From Nonomuraea sp. MG754425 (lineage in GTDB: Bacteria > Actinomycetota > Actinomycetes > Streptosporangiales > Streptosporangiaceae), in NCBI RefSeq assembly GCF_021699195.1, contig NZ_SSXE01000007.1, positions 1 to 64,000 of the forward strand: a stretch of 64,000 bases of DNA, read 5' to 3'. The notes beneath the pieces are model-generated. The model was not told the origin of the DNA, did no database searches, and saw only the letters and a program-made list of their open reading frames with translations. The translations under genes were made by a program, and so were the position numbers. Of this stretch, positions 26,209 through 35,829 are shown one piece after another; positions within the stretch are counted from its first letter, which is position 1; the number at the start of each line of letters is the position of its first letter.

Positions 26209-26556
26209 GTGGAGCTCAAGGTCTCGACTCGATCACACGCCGGGTGCGCACTCGTTGCCATCACCGGAGAAATCGACCTCTACACGGCGCCTGCCCTGCA
26301 GGCCGAGTTCACTCGGCTGTTGCAGAGCGGTCCCAGCCGTGTGGTCATCGACATGTCCGCCGTGGATTTCTGCGACTCCACGGGGATGAACGTGCTGCTC
26401 TCGGCGCTGAAGCGGATGAAAGAGCAGCAAGGGACGCTCGAGGTGGCCGCCCCGCGTCCCGCGGTACGCAAGATCCTGCAGGTCACCGGACTCGACTCGG
26501 TCTTCACCGTGCATGACGAAGTGCCGCAGGAGTTCCTCATCACCGAGGGATCATGA
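26209..26556 (+). CDS. STAS-domain anti-sigma factor antagonist
   Basis: 115 residues, a single STAS domain (MELKVSTRSHAG..., ITGEIDLYTAPAL) with the phosphorylatable serine region VDFCDSTGMN. Such proteins release sigma factors from RsbW-like kinases; the RsbW-like ATPase at 23817 is near but not in the same operon. GTG start at 26209 chosen for the family-like N-terminus. Confidence 0.9.
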   Translation: MELKVSTRSHAGCALVAITGEIDLYTAPALQAEFTRLLQSGPSRVVIDMSAVDFCDSTGMNVLLSALKRMKEQQGTLEVAAPRPAVRKILQVTGLDSVFTVHDEVPQEFLITEGS

Positions 26557-26593
26557 CGCCGGCCGAAGCCTGCCGTACGGGAGGTGATGGCCG

Positions 26594-27331
26594 GTGAGCG
26601 GCGACACCGCCGTGATCATCCCCGCCGTCAACGAGGCCGACCGCATCGCGGCCACCGTCGAGGCCGCCGCCGCTCTGCCCGGCGTCGACCTCGTCGTGGT
26701 CGTGGACGACGGCTCGACCGACCAGACCGGCAGGGTGGCCCGCGCCGCCGGAGCCCGGGTGGTGCGCCACAGCCGCAACCGCGGCAAGGCCGCCGCGATG
26801 GAGACGGGCGCGGAGGCCGTACGCCTCTTCGACGAGGACACCGCCCCCCGCCACCTGCTCTTCCTCGACGCCGACCTCGGCAGCACCGCCCAGGCCGCGG
26901 CTCCGCTCATCGAGCCGGTACGCGCGGGCGAGGCGGACATGACGATCGCCGTGTTCGCCACGAGGGTGAAGCTCGGCGGGCACGGCTTAGTCGTGCGGCT
27001 GTCCAAGGAGGGCATCCGCCGGGCCACCGGGTTCGACCCCGTCCAGCCGCTCAACGGGCAGCGCTGCCTGACCCGCAAGGCGTTCGAGGCGGCGCGGCCG
27101 CTGGCGCACGGGTTCGGGGTGGAGACCGCCCTGACCATCGATCTGCTGCGCAGGCGCTTTCGCGTGCTGGAGGTCGAGGTGGACATGGCGCACCGGGCCA
27201 CGGGCACCGACCTGCGGGCGCAACTGCACCGGGCCCGGCAACTCCGCGACGTGGCGCTGGCGCTGGCCGTGCGCGAGCCCTTGGTCGCGCTGAATCTCGA
27301 CAAGATGCGCCGGGCGTCGCGGCGGCGGTGA
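26594..27331 (+). CDS. Family 2 glycosyltransferase
   Basis: 245 residues, GT-A fold. Motifs: N-terminal VIIPAVNEA, VVVDDGSTDQTG (nucleotide-binding Asp), and LFLDADL as DxD-like motif. No membrane segments, so it is probably a cytosolic or membrane-peripheral enzyme such as a glucosyl-3-phosphoglycerate synthase- or dolichol-phosphate-mannosyltransferase-like protein; the donor and acceptor are unknown. GTG start chosen with GGGAGG about 10 bases upstream. Confidence 0.87.
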   Translation: MSGDTAVIIPAVNEADRIAATVEAAAALPGVDLVVVVDDGSTDQTGRVARAAGARVVRHSRNRGKAAAMETGAEAVRLFDEDTAPRHLLFLDADLGSTAQAAAPLIEPVRAGEADMTIAVFATRVKLGGHGLVVRLSKEGIRRATGFDPVQPLNGQRCLTRKAFEAARPLAHGFGVETALTIDLLRRRFRVLEVEVDMAHRATGTDLRAQLHRARQLRDVALALAVREPLVALNLDKMRRASRRR

Positions 27332-27395
27332 GCCGCGCTCTCGCCCCCGGCCGGGTTCGGCCCGCGGGGCGAGCCTTTCGCGTGCCCCGGCGCGC

Positions 27396-27488
27396 GTCGC
27401 CGAGCCGGCGCAGTAGGCGTCGCCGGAACGGCGCAGTGGAGTGTGGCCGAGCCGGCGCAGTGAGGGTCGCCGAGCCGGCGCAGTGGGG
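27396..27488. repeat. Four tandem copies of a ~23-bp GC-rich unit
   Basis: Units begin GTCGCC or GTGGCC and contain GAGCCGGCGCAGT: 27396-27418, 27419-27442 (variant GGAACGG), 27443-27465 and 27466-27488, with a degenerate fifth copy after. They lie in the 224-base gap before the DinB gene, in an otherwise non-coding stretch. Confidence 0.8.
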
Positions 27489-27555
27489 TGGCCGGGCCGG
27501 TGTGGCGGGGTCGGGGCTTGCCGCCGGTGATCCTCGCGGCCCTAGACTGCCCTCC

Positions 27556-28095
27556 ATGCCCGACACAGACGAGCAAGGACGTCCAGAGCCGCCTCTCGCG
27601 GCCGACGAGACCGCCACCCTCGTGGGTTACCTGGAGTTCCACCGCGCCACCCTCGCGTGGAAATGCGCCGGTCTCGACGAGGCCGGCCTGAAGGCCACCG
27701 TGGGCGCGTCGTCGATGACGCTCGGCGGGATGCTCAAGCACCTGGCGTACGTGGAGGACCACTGGTTCTCCCGCCACCTGCACGACCGCGCGGGCCAGCC
27801 CCTGTGGGGCACCGTGGACTGGTCGGCCGACGCCGACTGGGACTGGCACTCGGCCGTCCTCGACACCCCCGGCGAGCTCCGCGACCTGTGGCAGGACGCC
27901 GTGTCCCGCTCCCGCGTCCTGCTCGACGAGGCGGTGGCCGACGGCGGCCTCGACCGGCTGTCCGCCCGCGCCTGGTCCGACGGGCGCAGGGTCAGCGTGC
28001 GGTGGATCCTGGTGCACATGATCGAGGAGTACGCGCGGCACAACGGGCACGCCGACCTCATCAGGGAGTCGGTGGACGGGCTGACCGGGGAGTAG
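27556..28095 (+). CDS. DinB-family (DUF664) protein
   Basis: 179 residues, four-helix DinB/DUF664 fold. The three metal-binding histidines of the family are likely in LKHLAYVEDHWF and EEYARHNGHADL. DinB-like proteins include mycothiol-dependent enzymes, but this subgroup is uncharacterised. It is followed by a putative mannosyltransferase gene 12 or 30 bases later. Confidence 0.85.
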   Translation: MPDTDEQGRPEPPLAADETATLVGYLEFHRATLAWKCAGLDEAGLKATVGASSMTLGGMLKHLAYVEDHWFSRHLHDRAGQPLWGTVDWSADADWDWHSAVLDTPGELRDLWQDAVSRSRVLLDEAVADGGLDRLSARAWSDGRRVSVRWILVHMIEEYARHNGHADLIRESVDGLTGE

Positions 28096-28125
28096 GCCGT
28101 CCCGCGAGTGTGCTGGAATTTCCCG

Positions 28126-29637
28126 GTGACTTCGGAGACGCGGCGGGCAGGCACGCAGGGCCTGCCGGGATGGGTGGCCACCGCGGCGATCGGCGGCTCC
28201 ATCCTGCTGACCGTCGTCATCGGTCTGCTGGGCCCGTCGGCGATGGTCCCCGCGCTCGGCGGCCCCGGCTGGCACCCGCCGTACTCGCTGGACGTCCGGC
28301 CGGGGGCGCACCTGGTGATCGCCCTGGCGGCGGCGGCCGTCCTGCTCGGCGGCCTCGGCCTGCTGGTCGCCCTGCCGGCTCTCAGGGGCCGGGCGGCCGC
28401 TGTCCGGGGGCTGCCCGATCCGCGCTCGCTCGTGCTCATCGGCTGCCTGGCGGCAGGAGTCCTGGCGTTCCTGCCGCCCTCGGGTTCCGGGGACCACCTC
28501 AACTACGCCGCCTACGGCCGCATGGTGACGCTGGGCCTCAGCCCGTACACCCATGGGGCCATCGATCTGCCGGGCGATCCGATCGCCGACGCGGTGGAGG
28601 CGCCCTGGCGTGAGGAGCCGAGCGTCTACGGGCCGGTGGCCACGGCCGTCCAGGCGCTGGCGAGCTGGATCGGCGGCGACTCGCTCAGGCTGACGATGTT
28701 CGTGCTGGCCCTGGTCAACGCCGCCGCGTTCGTCGCGACGGGCCTGCTCATCGACCGCTTCACGAGGGACGACCCCGTCAGGCGGCTGCGCGCGGCCCTG
28801 CTGTGGACGGCCAACCCGCTCCTGCTCTACCAACTGGTCGCGGGCATGCACGTGGACACGCTCGCCATCGCCTGCATGGTCGCCGCGCTGCTGGCCAGGA
28901 GCCGGCCCGCCGGGTCCGGGGTGCTGCTGGGCCTGGGGGTGGCGATCAAGGTCAACGCCGGGCTGGTGGCCCTGGGCCCGGCCTGGGAGCTGCGGCGGCG
29001 TCCCGCGCGCCTGGCGCTGATGGCGGGGTGCGCGGTCGCGGTCGTGGTCGTCGGGTACCTGATCGTCGGCCCGGAGGCGATCGCGCCGATGACCCGGACG
29101 AGCAAGGCGATCTCGCACGCCTCCCCGTGGAAGCTCGTCCAGGGCTGGCTGCAGACGATCGTGGGCACCGGCAGCGCGTACCGGGGGGAGATCCAGGTCG
29201 GCTCGCTGCTGCTGCTCGCCCTCATCGCCTGGTCCCTGCTCCGCCTGCCCGCGCGCACCGGGCTGCTGACCGGCGGGCGGGCGAACGGGATGGAGGCGCC
29301 CGTCGTGGCGGTGGGGCTGATGGTGGCCTACCTGTTCGCCACGCCGTACATCCTGCCCTGGTACGACGGGCTGGCGTTCGGGCTGCTGGCCCTGGTCGCG
29401 GCCTCCGCCCTGGACACGTTCGTGGTGGCGCACCTGGTGGTGCTGTCGCTGGCGTACCTGCCCGCCCGGGTGGAGGGGGTGCCGGCCGAGCTGGACTGGC
29501 TCGGCAAGGTGGTCAGGCCCCAGCTCGCCTGGGCGCTGCTTGCTCTGACTGTGGCGCTGCTGGTGTGGGCGTGGCGAGTTGCAGGGCGCGCACACAGGCC
29601 GCCAGGGTCAGCGGCACGGCCACCGTCAGGGCCATAG
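28126..29637 (+). CDS. GT-C mannosyltransferase-like integral membrane protein (MptA/MptB-like)
   Basis: About 503 residues with some thirteen hydrophobic segments. After the first helices it shows SGDHLNYAAYGRM and GLSPYTHG, the GT-C pattern of MptA/MptB-type alpha-1,6-mannosyltransferases, with Asp as the likely catalytic base on the extracytoplasmic face and polyprenyl-phosphate-mannose as donor. An earlier GTG at 28108 is in frame; I prefer 28126 without strong evidence. Its last 125 bases overlap the end of the convergent gene, with both reading frames open. Role in lipoglycan or mannan synthesis is inference. Confidence 0.82.
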   Translation: MTSETRRAGTQGLPGWVATAAIGGSILLTVVIGLLGPSAMVPALGGPGWHPPYSLDVRPGAHLVIALAAAAVLLGGLGLLVALPALRGRAAAVRGLPDPRSLVLIGCLAAGVLAFLPPSGSGDHLNYAAYGRMVTLGLSPYTHGAIDLPGDPIADAVEAPWREEPSVYGPVATAVQALASWIGGDSLRLTMFVLALVNAAAFVATGLLIDRFTRDDPVRRLRAALLWTANPLLLYQLVAGMHVDTLAIACMVAALLARSRPAGSGVLLGLGVAIKVNAGLVALGPAWELRRRPARLALMAGCAVAVVVVGYLIVGPEAIAPMTRTSKAISHASPWKLVQGWLQTIVGTGSAYRGEIQVGSLLLLALIAWSLLRLPARTGLLTGGRANGMEAPVVAVGLMVAYLFATPYILPWYDGLAFGLLALVAASALDTFVVAHLVVLSLAYLPARVEGVPAELDWLGKVVRPQLAWALLALTVALLVWAWRVAGRAHRPPGSAARPPSGP

Positions 29638-31783
29638 CGGGGATGGCGATGCCGGAGTCGTTCATCAGGAAGCCGACGAAGGCGCAGGTGAGAGCGCCGA
29701 TCAGGCCCGCCCTGAACGTCGGGGCGTGGCCGTAGGCCAGGCTGAGCGCGGGTGCGCCCCAACGCGACGGGCGGGCCAGCACCAGGAACAGGAAGGCCAG
29801 CGCGACCAGCGACAGGAGGGTCAGCGACCAGTTCCCCACGGTCACCCCGATCATGGCGCCGAACTTGCGGCCGACGACGGTCCACGCCTGGCCGTCGATG
29901 ACCTGCTGCACGAAGGTGCCCAGGTGCGTGCGCTCGGTGTCGGGCCGCAACCAGTCGGCCACGGACAGGGCCCCCACGATCACGACCCCCGCCAGCCCCA
30001 CGGCCAGCAGCCGCAACGCGGAGACGCGCCGGCCCGCCAGCATCATCAGGAACACGGCCAGGCCGATCACGAACGCCGGGACGCCGCCGAAGTCCGCGCC
30101 CCAGGCCGGCCACCCGTCCGCGAAGATCGCGAACCCCCCGTAGAGCGCGCACAGGGTGACGACCAGCGCCCTGGACATGCCCCTGCCGAGCAGCCACTGC
30201 GCCACCCCGGCCAGCCCGAGGACGGTGCCCGTGGCGTAGATGGCGAAGGCGATGTTGCTGAACCCGTAGAACCGTCCTCCGGTCACGGGCTCGTACCCGG
30301 TCACCGCGTTCACCTGGAGTTTCGAGCCGGTCATGACGTCGATGAGGAGGGCGATCGAGGTGACGGCGGCGACGGTGGTGAGGGGGCCGAGCACGTGCGC
30401 GCGCCAGGGCCCGGCGAAGGCGGCGGCGGTGATGAGCCCGGCGATGGCGAGGATCGTCACGATCAGCGAGAGCATCGGCACCGGCAGGCTCCACCAGGGC
30501 ACGAGCTGGGCCAGGAACGTGGACACGGCGATGGCCCCGCTGACCACCGCGACGATCTGCACGGACCTGAGCACCCTGGACGTGCCCGCGTCGGCCGGTC
30601 CGGCGGCCGAGCGGCGGCGCAGCCGGAGCGCGAGGGCGGCGAAGGCGTAGAAGAGGAGCTGAACCGTGACCAGGACGGCGAAGAACGGCCCGCGCACCTC
30701 GCGCAGCACCTGGCTGGCGAGGTCGCCGTCGGCCAGTTCCGTCACCGTCTCGGACGCCGTGGCGGGAGCCGGGCCGCCGGGCTGCCAGGGGCGGCCGACC
30801 ACCCCGGGCGCGGCGGGCAGGCCCAGCACCTGGACGGCGGTGGCGGTGAGGTCGGTGATCGCGACCAGGGCGTCCTGGCGGGTGGAGGTCGAGGTGAGGT
30901 GGCCGTGCGGGTACGGGTGGCCGTCCGGGGCGGGGCCGGTGGCGAGGGCCACGTGGAGGTGGGCGTTGGGGGACACGTCGGAGATGCCCGCCACCAGGAC
31001 CGTGGTGCCGGCGGGCAGCCGGGCGACCAGGGCGCCGATCTGCCGGTCCGCCTGGGCCGCCGCCGCCTGCCGGGCGGGCGCGGGAAGCCCGGTGGGGACG
31101 TTGTACTCGTCGAGGGGCTGCCGCGCCCAGGCGTCGGCGAGGTCGGCGGCCTCGAAGACGATGAGGGTGTAGGGGGTCAGGTCGCCCAGGGCGTCGAGGT
31201 CGGGCGCGTATCTGGCGATATTTCCGGACTCGTCGGCTGCGGCCAGCGCGGCGCCCGCGCCCACCGCGGCGACCCTGCCGCCGTTCTTGGCCACGAGCCC
31301 GCCCAGCGTGCCGAGCCGGGCGTCGTAGCCGGTCTCCGCCTGGTGGGCGGCCAGCGCCGGCCAGCCGGGGATCGTGGCGCCCTCACCGCGCTGCTCGGGA
31401 GCGGGCGGCGGTGAGCAGCCCGCGCCTTCCGTACCGGCCCGCTGGCCCGCCGAGACGGTCAGCCAGCCGGCGGTGGGGCAGGTGATGCCCCGGTCGGGCG
31501 GCGGCACCGCCCGCGTGGAGAGCGAGGCCGAGGCCCCTTCGGCGGCCAGCCGCCACAGGTTCGGGGTCCGCGTCGCGTCGAGGTCGCTCCACTCCAGGCC
31601 CGGGACCCCGACGAGGGCCACCCGCCCCTGCGGCGCGGCCGTGGCGCCCAGCGCGGCGGCGGGGAACAGGGCCGTGAGCGCCAGGGCGAGCAGGACGACG
31701 GCCAGCGGGCGGGCGCCCGCGCGATCGAGGCGACGGCGCTCCCCGCACCGGCCCTGAGGCGGGTGCGGCGTGGCGTTCGGCAT
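29513..31783 (-). CDS. Large membrane protein with alkaline-phosphatase-like extracytoplasmic domain
   Basis: 756 residues from ATG 31783 (MPNATPHPPQ): signal segment about 25-48, then about 300 residues resembling the phosphodiesterase/alkaline-phosphatase superfamily (GVPGLEWSDLDA, TRTPNLWRLAAEG, DRGITCPTAGWLTVSAG), then about ten hydrophobic segments through the C-terminus. Comparable actinomycete proteins are annotated only as hypothetical. Flanked by GT-C genes, so a role in envelope glycolipid or polymer processing is reasonable but unproven. The C-terminal coding overlaps the preceding gene by 125 bases. Confidence 0.75.
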   Translation of the reverse strand: MPNATPHPPQGRCGERRRLDRAGARPLAVVLLALALTALFPAAALGATAAPQGRVALVGVPGLEWSDLDATRTPNLWRLAAEGASASLSTRAVPPPDRGITCPTAGWLTVSAGQRAGTEGAGCSPPPAPEQRGEGATIPGWPALAAHQAETGYDARLGTLGGLVAKNGGRVAAVGAGAALAAADESGNIARYAPDLDALGDLTPYTLIVFEAADLADAWARQPLDEYNVPTGLPAPARQAAAAQADRQIGALVARLPAGTTVLVAGISDVSPNAHLHVALATGPAPDGHPYPHGHLTSTSTRQDALVAITDLTATAVQVLGLPAAPGVVGRPWQPGGPAPATASETVTELADGDLASQVLREVRGPFFAVLVTVQLLFYAFAALALRLRRRSAAGPADAGTSRVLRSVQIVAVVSGAIAVSTFLAQLVPWWSLPVPMLSLIVTILAIAGLITAAAFAGPWRAHVLGPLTTVAAVTSIALLIDVMTGSKLQVNAVTGYEPVTGGRFYGFSNIAFAIYATGTVLGLAGVAQWLLGRGMSRALVVTLCALYGGFAIFADGWPAWGADFGGVPAFVIGLAVFLMMLAGRRVSALRLLAVGLAGVVIVGALSVADWLRPDTERTHLGTFVQQVIDGQAWTVVGRKFGAMIGVTVGNWSLTLLSLVALAFLFLVLARPSRWGAPALSLAYGHAPTFRAGLIGALTCAFVGFLMNDSGIAIPAMALTVAVPLTLAACVRALQLATPTPAAPQSEQAAPRRAGA

Positions 31784-31842
31784 GTACGGACCCCCAGTAG
31801 TCTGCCCCTCGATCGGCAACAGCCACGGTAACGTGCCACACC

Positions 31843-33048
31843 GTGACAAGTGGCGAGGTGCGGGTGAGACGACGGCAGTGGTGGGCGTGGGTGCTCGTGG
31901 TGCTCGTCGTCGCGGTGGCCGTGGCGCCGCTGGTGTACACGTGGCTGACGAATCCCGACGACCAGCGGCTGGTCGACCTGGACGTTTACCGTACCGGCGG
32001 GCAGATGCTGCTCGACGGCCGGCCGGTGTACGACTACCACACGCCCGCGCCGCAGTTGCTGCCCTTCACCTACCCGCCCGTCGCCGCGATGCTGGCCGTG
32101 CTGCTGGCCATGATGTCGTGGGAGACGGCGCAGTGGGTGTGGACGGCCGGGATCTTCGTGGCCCTGGCCGTGACCGTGGGCTTCTCCTTCCGGCAGGTGC
32201 TGGGACGGGAGTCGCTGCGGAAGTACACGCCGTGGCTGTTCGCGCTGCTCATGATCCTGTGCACGTACCTGATGCCGATCAGGGACCAGGTGCGCTTCGG
32301 GCAGGTGGACATCCTGCTGGTCTCGCTGTGCGTGGCCGACTGCCTGGCCAGACGGCCCTGGTGGCCCAGGGGGTTCCTGATCGGGCTGGCCACGGCGGTC
32401 AAGCTGACCCCCGGCGTCTTCCTGATCTACCTGCTGGTCACCAGGCAGTGGCGGACGTTCTTCATGGCCTCGTTCACGACGGCGGTGCTGACGTTGCTGC
32501 CGTTCGCGGTGATCCCGCAGGACGCGGCGGACTTCTGGTTCTCGGCGCTGCTCGACTCCGAGCGGCTCGGCTCGAACGCGGCCACCACCAACCAGTCCAT
32601 TCGGGGCATGCTGATCCGGCTCTACCTGCCCGACCTGCTGACGTCGGTGATCTGGCTGGCGATCGTGGCCGCGGTCGCGTGGTACGGGTTCCGCGGGGCG
32701 CGCGAGGCGTACCGGGCGGGTGATTCGCTCACCGCGGTCGCGCTGGTCGGGCTGATGGCGGTGCTGCTGTCGCCGGTCGCCTGGATCCACCACCTGGCCT
32801 GGGTGGTCGTGGTGCTCGCGGCGATCGTGGGCGACGGGCGCGACCCCGTCCGGCTGCGGGTGGCGGCCGGGGTGTGGCTGTACTACGTGCTGACGATCCC
32901 GTGGTGGGGAGTCTCGTTGATCGCGGCCGGCATCCCCGGGGTCAGCCCGGTGCTCGGGAAGATCGTGCAGAACGGGTTCGGGCTGGGAGCGCTGGCGCTG
33001 GTGTGGTTGCTGGTGTCCTGGATTCCGAAACGCCGAACGATCGCTTGA
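31843..33048 (+). CDS. GT87-family (GT-C) glycosyltransferase
   Basis: 401 residues with about ten membrane segments. The GT87 start DLDVYRTGGQMLLDG (about 46-60) carries the catalytic Asp, and later KLTPGVFLIYLL is typical. GT87 enzymes use polyprenyl-phosphate sugars, for example PimE mannosyltransferase in PIM synthesis. It is divergent from the phosphatase-like protein. GTG start at 31843. Confidence 0.86.
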   Translation: MTSGEVRVRRRQWWAWVLVVLVVAVAVAPLVYTWLTNPDDQRLVDLDVYRTGGQMLLDGRPVYDYHTPAPQLLPFTYPPVAAMLAVLLAMMSWETAQWVWTAGIFVALAVTVGFSFRQVLGRESLRKYTPWLFALLMILCTYLMPIRDQVRFGQVDILLVSLCVADCLARRPWWPRGFLIGLATAVKLTPGVFLIYLLVTRQWRTFFMASFTTAVLTLLPFAVIPQDAADFWFSALLDSERLGSNAATTNQSIRGMLIRLYLPDLLTSVIWLAIVAAVAWYGFRGAREAYRAGDSLTAVALVGLMAVLLSPVAWIHHLAWVVVVLAAIVGDGRDPVRLRVAAGVWLYYVLTIPWWGVSLIAAGIPGVSPVLGKIVQNGFGLGALALVWLLVSWIPKRRTIA

Positions 33049-33070
33049 CCGAGGCGTTACCCTCTGTGCC

Positions 33071-33490
33071 GTGCTCGTTACCACATGGGTGATCGTGGGA
33101 GTCGTCGCCGGGATCAGTGGCGTATTCATCGGTTATCTGGCGCTGCGCCAGGCCAGAAGCACCGTGGAGGAGTGCCGGCGCATGCTCTCCCGGCAGGTCG
33201 TCGCGGGCCGGGGCGACCTCAAGGCCGTCAGGGACGTCGCCGTCTGCCGCTACGACGCGCTGTCCGAGATGACGGGCAGGCTGTCGTTCTCGGTGGCGAT
33301 GATCAACGGCCTGGGCGACGGGATCGTGCTGACGTCCATCAACGGGCGCAGCGAGACCCGCACCTACGTCCGGGCCGTGGTGGGCGGCAAGGGGGAGCAG
33401 CCGCTGTCGCCCGAGGAGGAGCAGGCCGTACGGGCGGCCAGGCTCGGGCACGGCCCGTTGGTCGCGAGCCGGGCCGCCGAACCCCGCTGA
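33071..33490 (+). CDS. DUF4446 family protein
   Basis: 139 residues: N-terminal membrane helix (about 4-25), helical segment, and the DUF4446 core (RYDALSEMTGRLSFSVAMINGLGDGIVLTSINGRSETRTYVR) ending LSPEEEQAV. It is the usual neighbour of pheA and serS in actinomycetes. Function unknown. Confidence 0.87.
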   Translation: MLVTTWVIVGVVAGISGVFIGYLALRQARSTVEECRRMLSRQVVAGRGDLKAVRDVAVCRYDALSEMTGRLSFSVAMINGLGDGIVLTSINGRSETRTYVRAVVGGKGEQPLSPEEEQAVRAARLGHGPLVASRAAEPR

Positions 33491-33568
33491 GACCGCGTGC
33501 CGGCGTTCGGGATCCGCTATCGGACGAAACGGCGACGTCGGCCCTCCACCTGCGGATACCCTGTAAGC

Positions 33569-34489
33569 ATGCCCAGACTCGCCTATCTCGGACCGGAAGG
33601 GACCTTCACCGAAGAGGCCCTGCGGCTCCTCGACCCGACAGCCGAGCGGTTGCCCTGCGCCACCGTGAGCGCCGCGCTCAACGCCGCCCGCTCCGGTGCC
33701 GCCGACGGCGCGGTGGTCCCGCTGGAGAACTCGATCGAGGGTGCGATCACCACGACGCTCGACGAGTTCGCCTGGGGCGAGCCGTTGCTGATCAACGCCG
33801 AGCTGCTGCTCCCGGTGCAGTTCTCGCTGCTGGCCCGGCCCGACACCGAGCTCGTGCACATCAAGCGGGTCTACACGCACCCCGCCGCCATCACCCAGTG
33901 CCGCGCGTACATCGCGCGCGAGCTGCCCGACGCCGTCGTGGTGGCCGCACCCTCGACCGCGGCGGCGGCGCAGGAGGTCTCGCTGCCCGGCTCGCCCTAC
34001 GACGCCGCCATCGCCGCGCGCATCGCCGGCGAGCACTACGGGCTGGTGGAGCTGGCCACCGACATCGGCGACAGGTCCGACACCGTGACCAGGTTCGTCA
34101 AGGTGGGCCGCCCGGGTCCGCTGCCGGAGGCGACCGGCTCCGACCGCACCACGCTGGTGGTCTTCCTGGCCGACGACCACCCGGGCGCGCTGCTGGAGAT
34201 GCTCACCGAGTTCTCCGTGCGGGGGGTCAACCTGACGCGCATCGAGTCGCGGCCCACCGGCGACGGCATCGGCCGCTACTTCTTCCACTTCGACTTCGAG
34301 GGCCACATCGCCGACGCCCGGGTCGGCGAGGCGATCGCCGGGCTGCACCGCGTCTGCGGCGAGGTGCGCTTCCTCGGCAGCTATCCGCGGGCCGACGGCG
34401 TCGCGCCGCTGATCAAGCGCGGCACCTCCGATCCGGAGTTCGCGGAGGCCGGCGACTGGCTGGCGAGGATCCGGGCCGGGCAGGTCTGA
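33569..34489 (+). CDS. pheA: Prephenate dehydratase
   Basis: 306 residues from ATG 33569; converts prephenate to phenylpyruvate for phenylalanine synthesis. The PDT domain has the catalytic motif SDTVTRF, and a C-terminal ACT domain (GALLEMLTEFSVRGVNLTRIESRP) that normally binds phenylalanine for feedback inhibition. No chorismate mutase domain is fused, as expected for actinomycete PheA. The longer frame from 33497 has no family-like N-terminus. Confidence 0.95.
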   Translation: MPRLAYLGPEGTFTEEALRLLDPTAERLPCATVSAALNAARSGAADGAVVPLENSIEGAITTTLDEFAWGEPLLINAELLLPVQFSLLARPDTELVHIKRVYTHPAAITQCRAYIARELPDAVVVAAPSTAAAAQEVSLPGSPYDAAIAARIAGEHYGLVELATDIGDRSDTVTRFVKVGRPGPLPEATGSDRTTLVVFLADDHPGALLEMLTEFSVRGVNLTRIESRPTGDGIGRYFFHFDFEGHIADARVGEAIAGLHRVCGEVRFLGSYPRADGVAPLIKRGTSDPEFAEAGDWLARIRAGQV

Positions 34490-34566
34490 GCGGGCCCGTG
34501 CGGGCGGCGGCCGGCGTACCCCGAAACAAGGGGCGCGGCGCGCTCGCGCGCCGGTAGCCTTTCCTT

Positions 34567-35829
34567 GTGATTGACCTGCGTACCCTTCGTGAGGACCCTG
34601 ACCGGCTACGGGCGTCGCAGCGTGCCCGCGGCGCGGACGACTCGGTCGTCGACACGCTGCTCGACCTCGACGAGCGCCGCCGATCCGCGCTGACCTCGTT
34701 CGAATCTCTGCGCGCCGAGCAGAAGAGCATGGGCAAGTCGGTCTCCAGGGCGCAGGGCGAGGAGAAGGCCGCCCTGCTCCAGCGGGCCAAAGAGCTCGCG
34801 GGCCAGGTCAAGACCGCCGAGTCCGAGGCGGAGAAGCTGGGCGCCGAACTCGACGGAGTGCTCCAGACGGTGCCCAACCTCGTCGAGGAGGGCGCGCCGC
34901 CCGGCGGCGAGGACGACTACGTCGTGCTCGAGACCCACGGTGAGCCCCGCGAGTTCGACTTCGAGCCGAAGGACCACCTGGAGCTGGGCGAGGCGCTCGG
35001 CGCCATCGACATGGAGCGTGGGGCCAAGGTCTCGGGCTCGCGCTTCTACTTCCTCAAGGGCGTCGGCGCGCGGCTGCAGCTCGGCCTGCTCAACATGGCC
35101 ATGCAGCAGGCGATCGAGACCGGTTTCACGCCGATGTTCACGCCGGTGCTGGTCAAGCCGGAGACCATGCAGGGCACCGGTTTCCACATCGCCCACGACA
35201 AGGAGATCTACCGGCTCCCGGAGGACGATCTCTATCTCGTCGGCACCTCCGAGGTGGCGCTGGCGGGCTACCACGCCCAGGAGATCCTCAGCGCCGACGA
35301 CCTGCCGCTGCGTTACGCGGGCTGGTCGTCGTGCTTCCGCCGCGAGGCGGGCTCGTACGGCAAGGACACCAGGGGCATCATCCGGGTGCACCAGTTCGAC
35401 AAGATCGAGATGTTCACGTACGTGCGGCCGGAGGACGCCCACGAGGAGCACCTGCGCCTGCTCGCCTGGGAGAAGGAGATGCTGGCCAAGATCGAGGTCC
35501 CCTACCGGATCATCGACACGGCGGCGGGCGATCTCGGCATGTCGGCGGCCCGCAAGTTCGACTGCGAGGCGTGGATCCCGACCCAGGGGCGCTACCGCGA
35601 GCTGACCTCCACCTCCAACTGCACCGAGTTCCAGGCGCGCAGGCTCGCCGTCCGCTACCGCGACAAGGACGGCAAGCCCCAGCACCTGGCCACGCTCAAC
35701 GGCACGCTCGCCACCACCCGCTGGATCGTGGCGATCCTGGAGAACCACCAGCAGGCCGACGGCTCCGTGGTGGTTCCCGAGGCGTTGCGCCCCTTCGTGG
35801 GGCTCGACGTGCTCACCCCGCCGAAGTAG
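34567..35829 (+). CDS. serS: Seryl-tRNA synthetase
   Basis: 420 residues. N-terminal coiled-coil tRNA-binding arm (about 1-110; [21 protein letters not shown]), then class II catalytic core with motif 2 ([20 protein letters not shown]) and motif 3 ([18 protein letters not shown]). GTG start at 34567 is consistent with the family. Its 3' end overlaps the next convergent gene by 17 bases. Confidence 0.97.
   Translation: MIDLRTLREDPDRLRASQRARGADDSVVDTLLDLDERRRSALTSFESLRAEQKSMGKSVSRAQGEEKAALLQRAKELAGQVKTAESEAEKLGAELDGVLQTVPNLVEEGAPPGGEDDYVVLETHGEPREFDFEPKDHLELGEALGAIDMERGAKVSGSRFYFLKGVGARLQLGLLNMAMQQAIETGFTPMFTPVLVKPETMQGTGFHIAHDKEIYRLPEDDLYLVGTSEVALAGYHAQEILSADDLPLRYAGWSSCFRREAGSYGKDTRGIIRVHQFDKIEMFTYVRPEDAHEEHLRLLAWEKEMLAKIEVPYRIIDTAAGDLGMSAARKFDCEAWIPTQGRYRELTSTSNCTEFQARRLAVRYRDKDGKPQHLATLNGTLATTRWIVAILENHQQADGSVVVPEALRPFVGLDVLTPPK

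Noticed and set aside
27396..27488. Tandem repeats considered as a CRISPR array
   Set aside because: Units are directly adjacent without variable spacers, so it is a minisatellite-like repeat.
26551..29595. 1014-codon minus ORF
   Set aside because: Runs antisense across STAS, GT2, DinB and mannosyltransferase genes that have clear families; Arg/Gly/Ala-rich with no motif.
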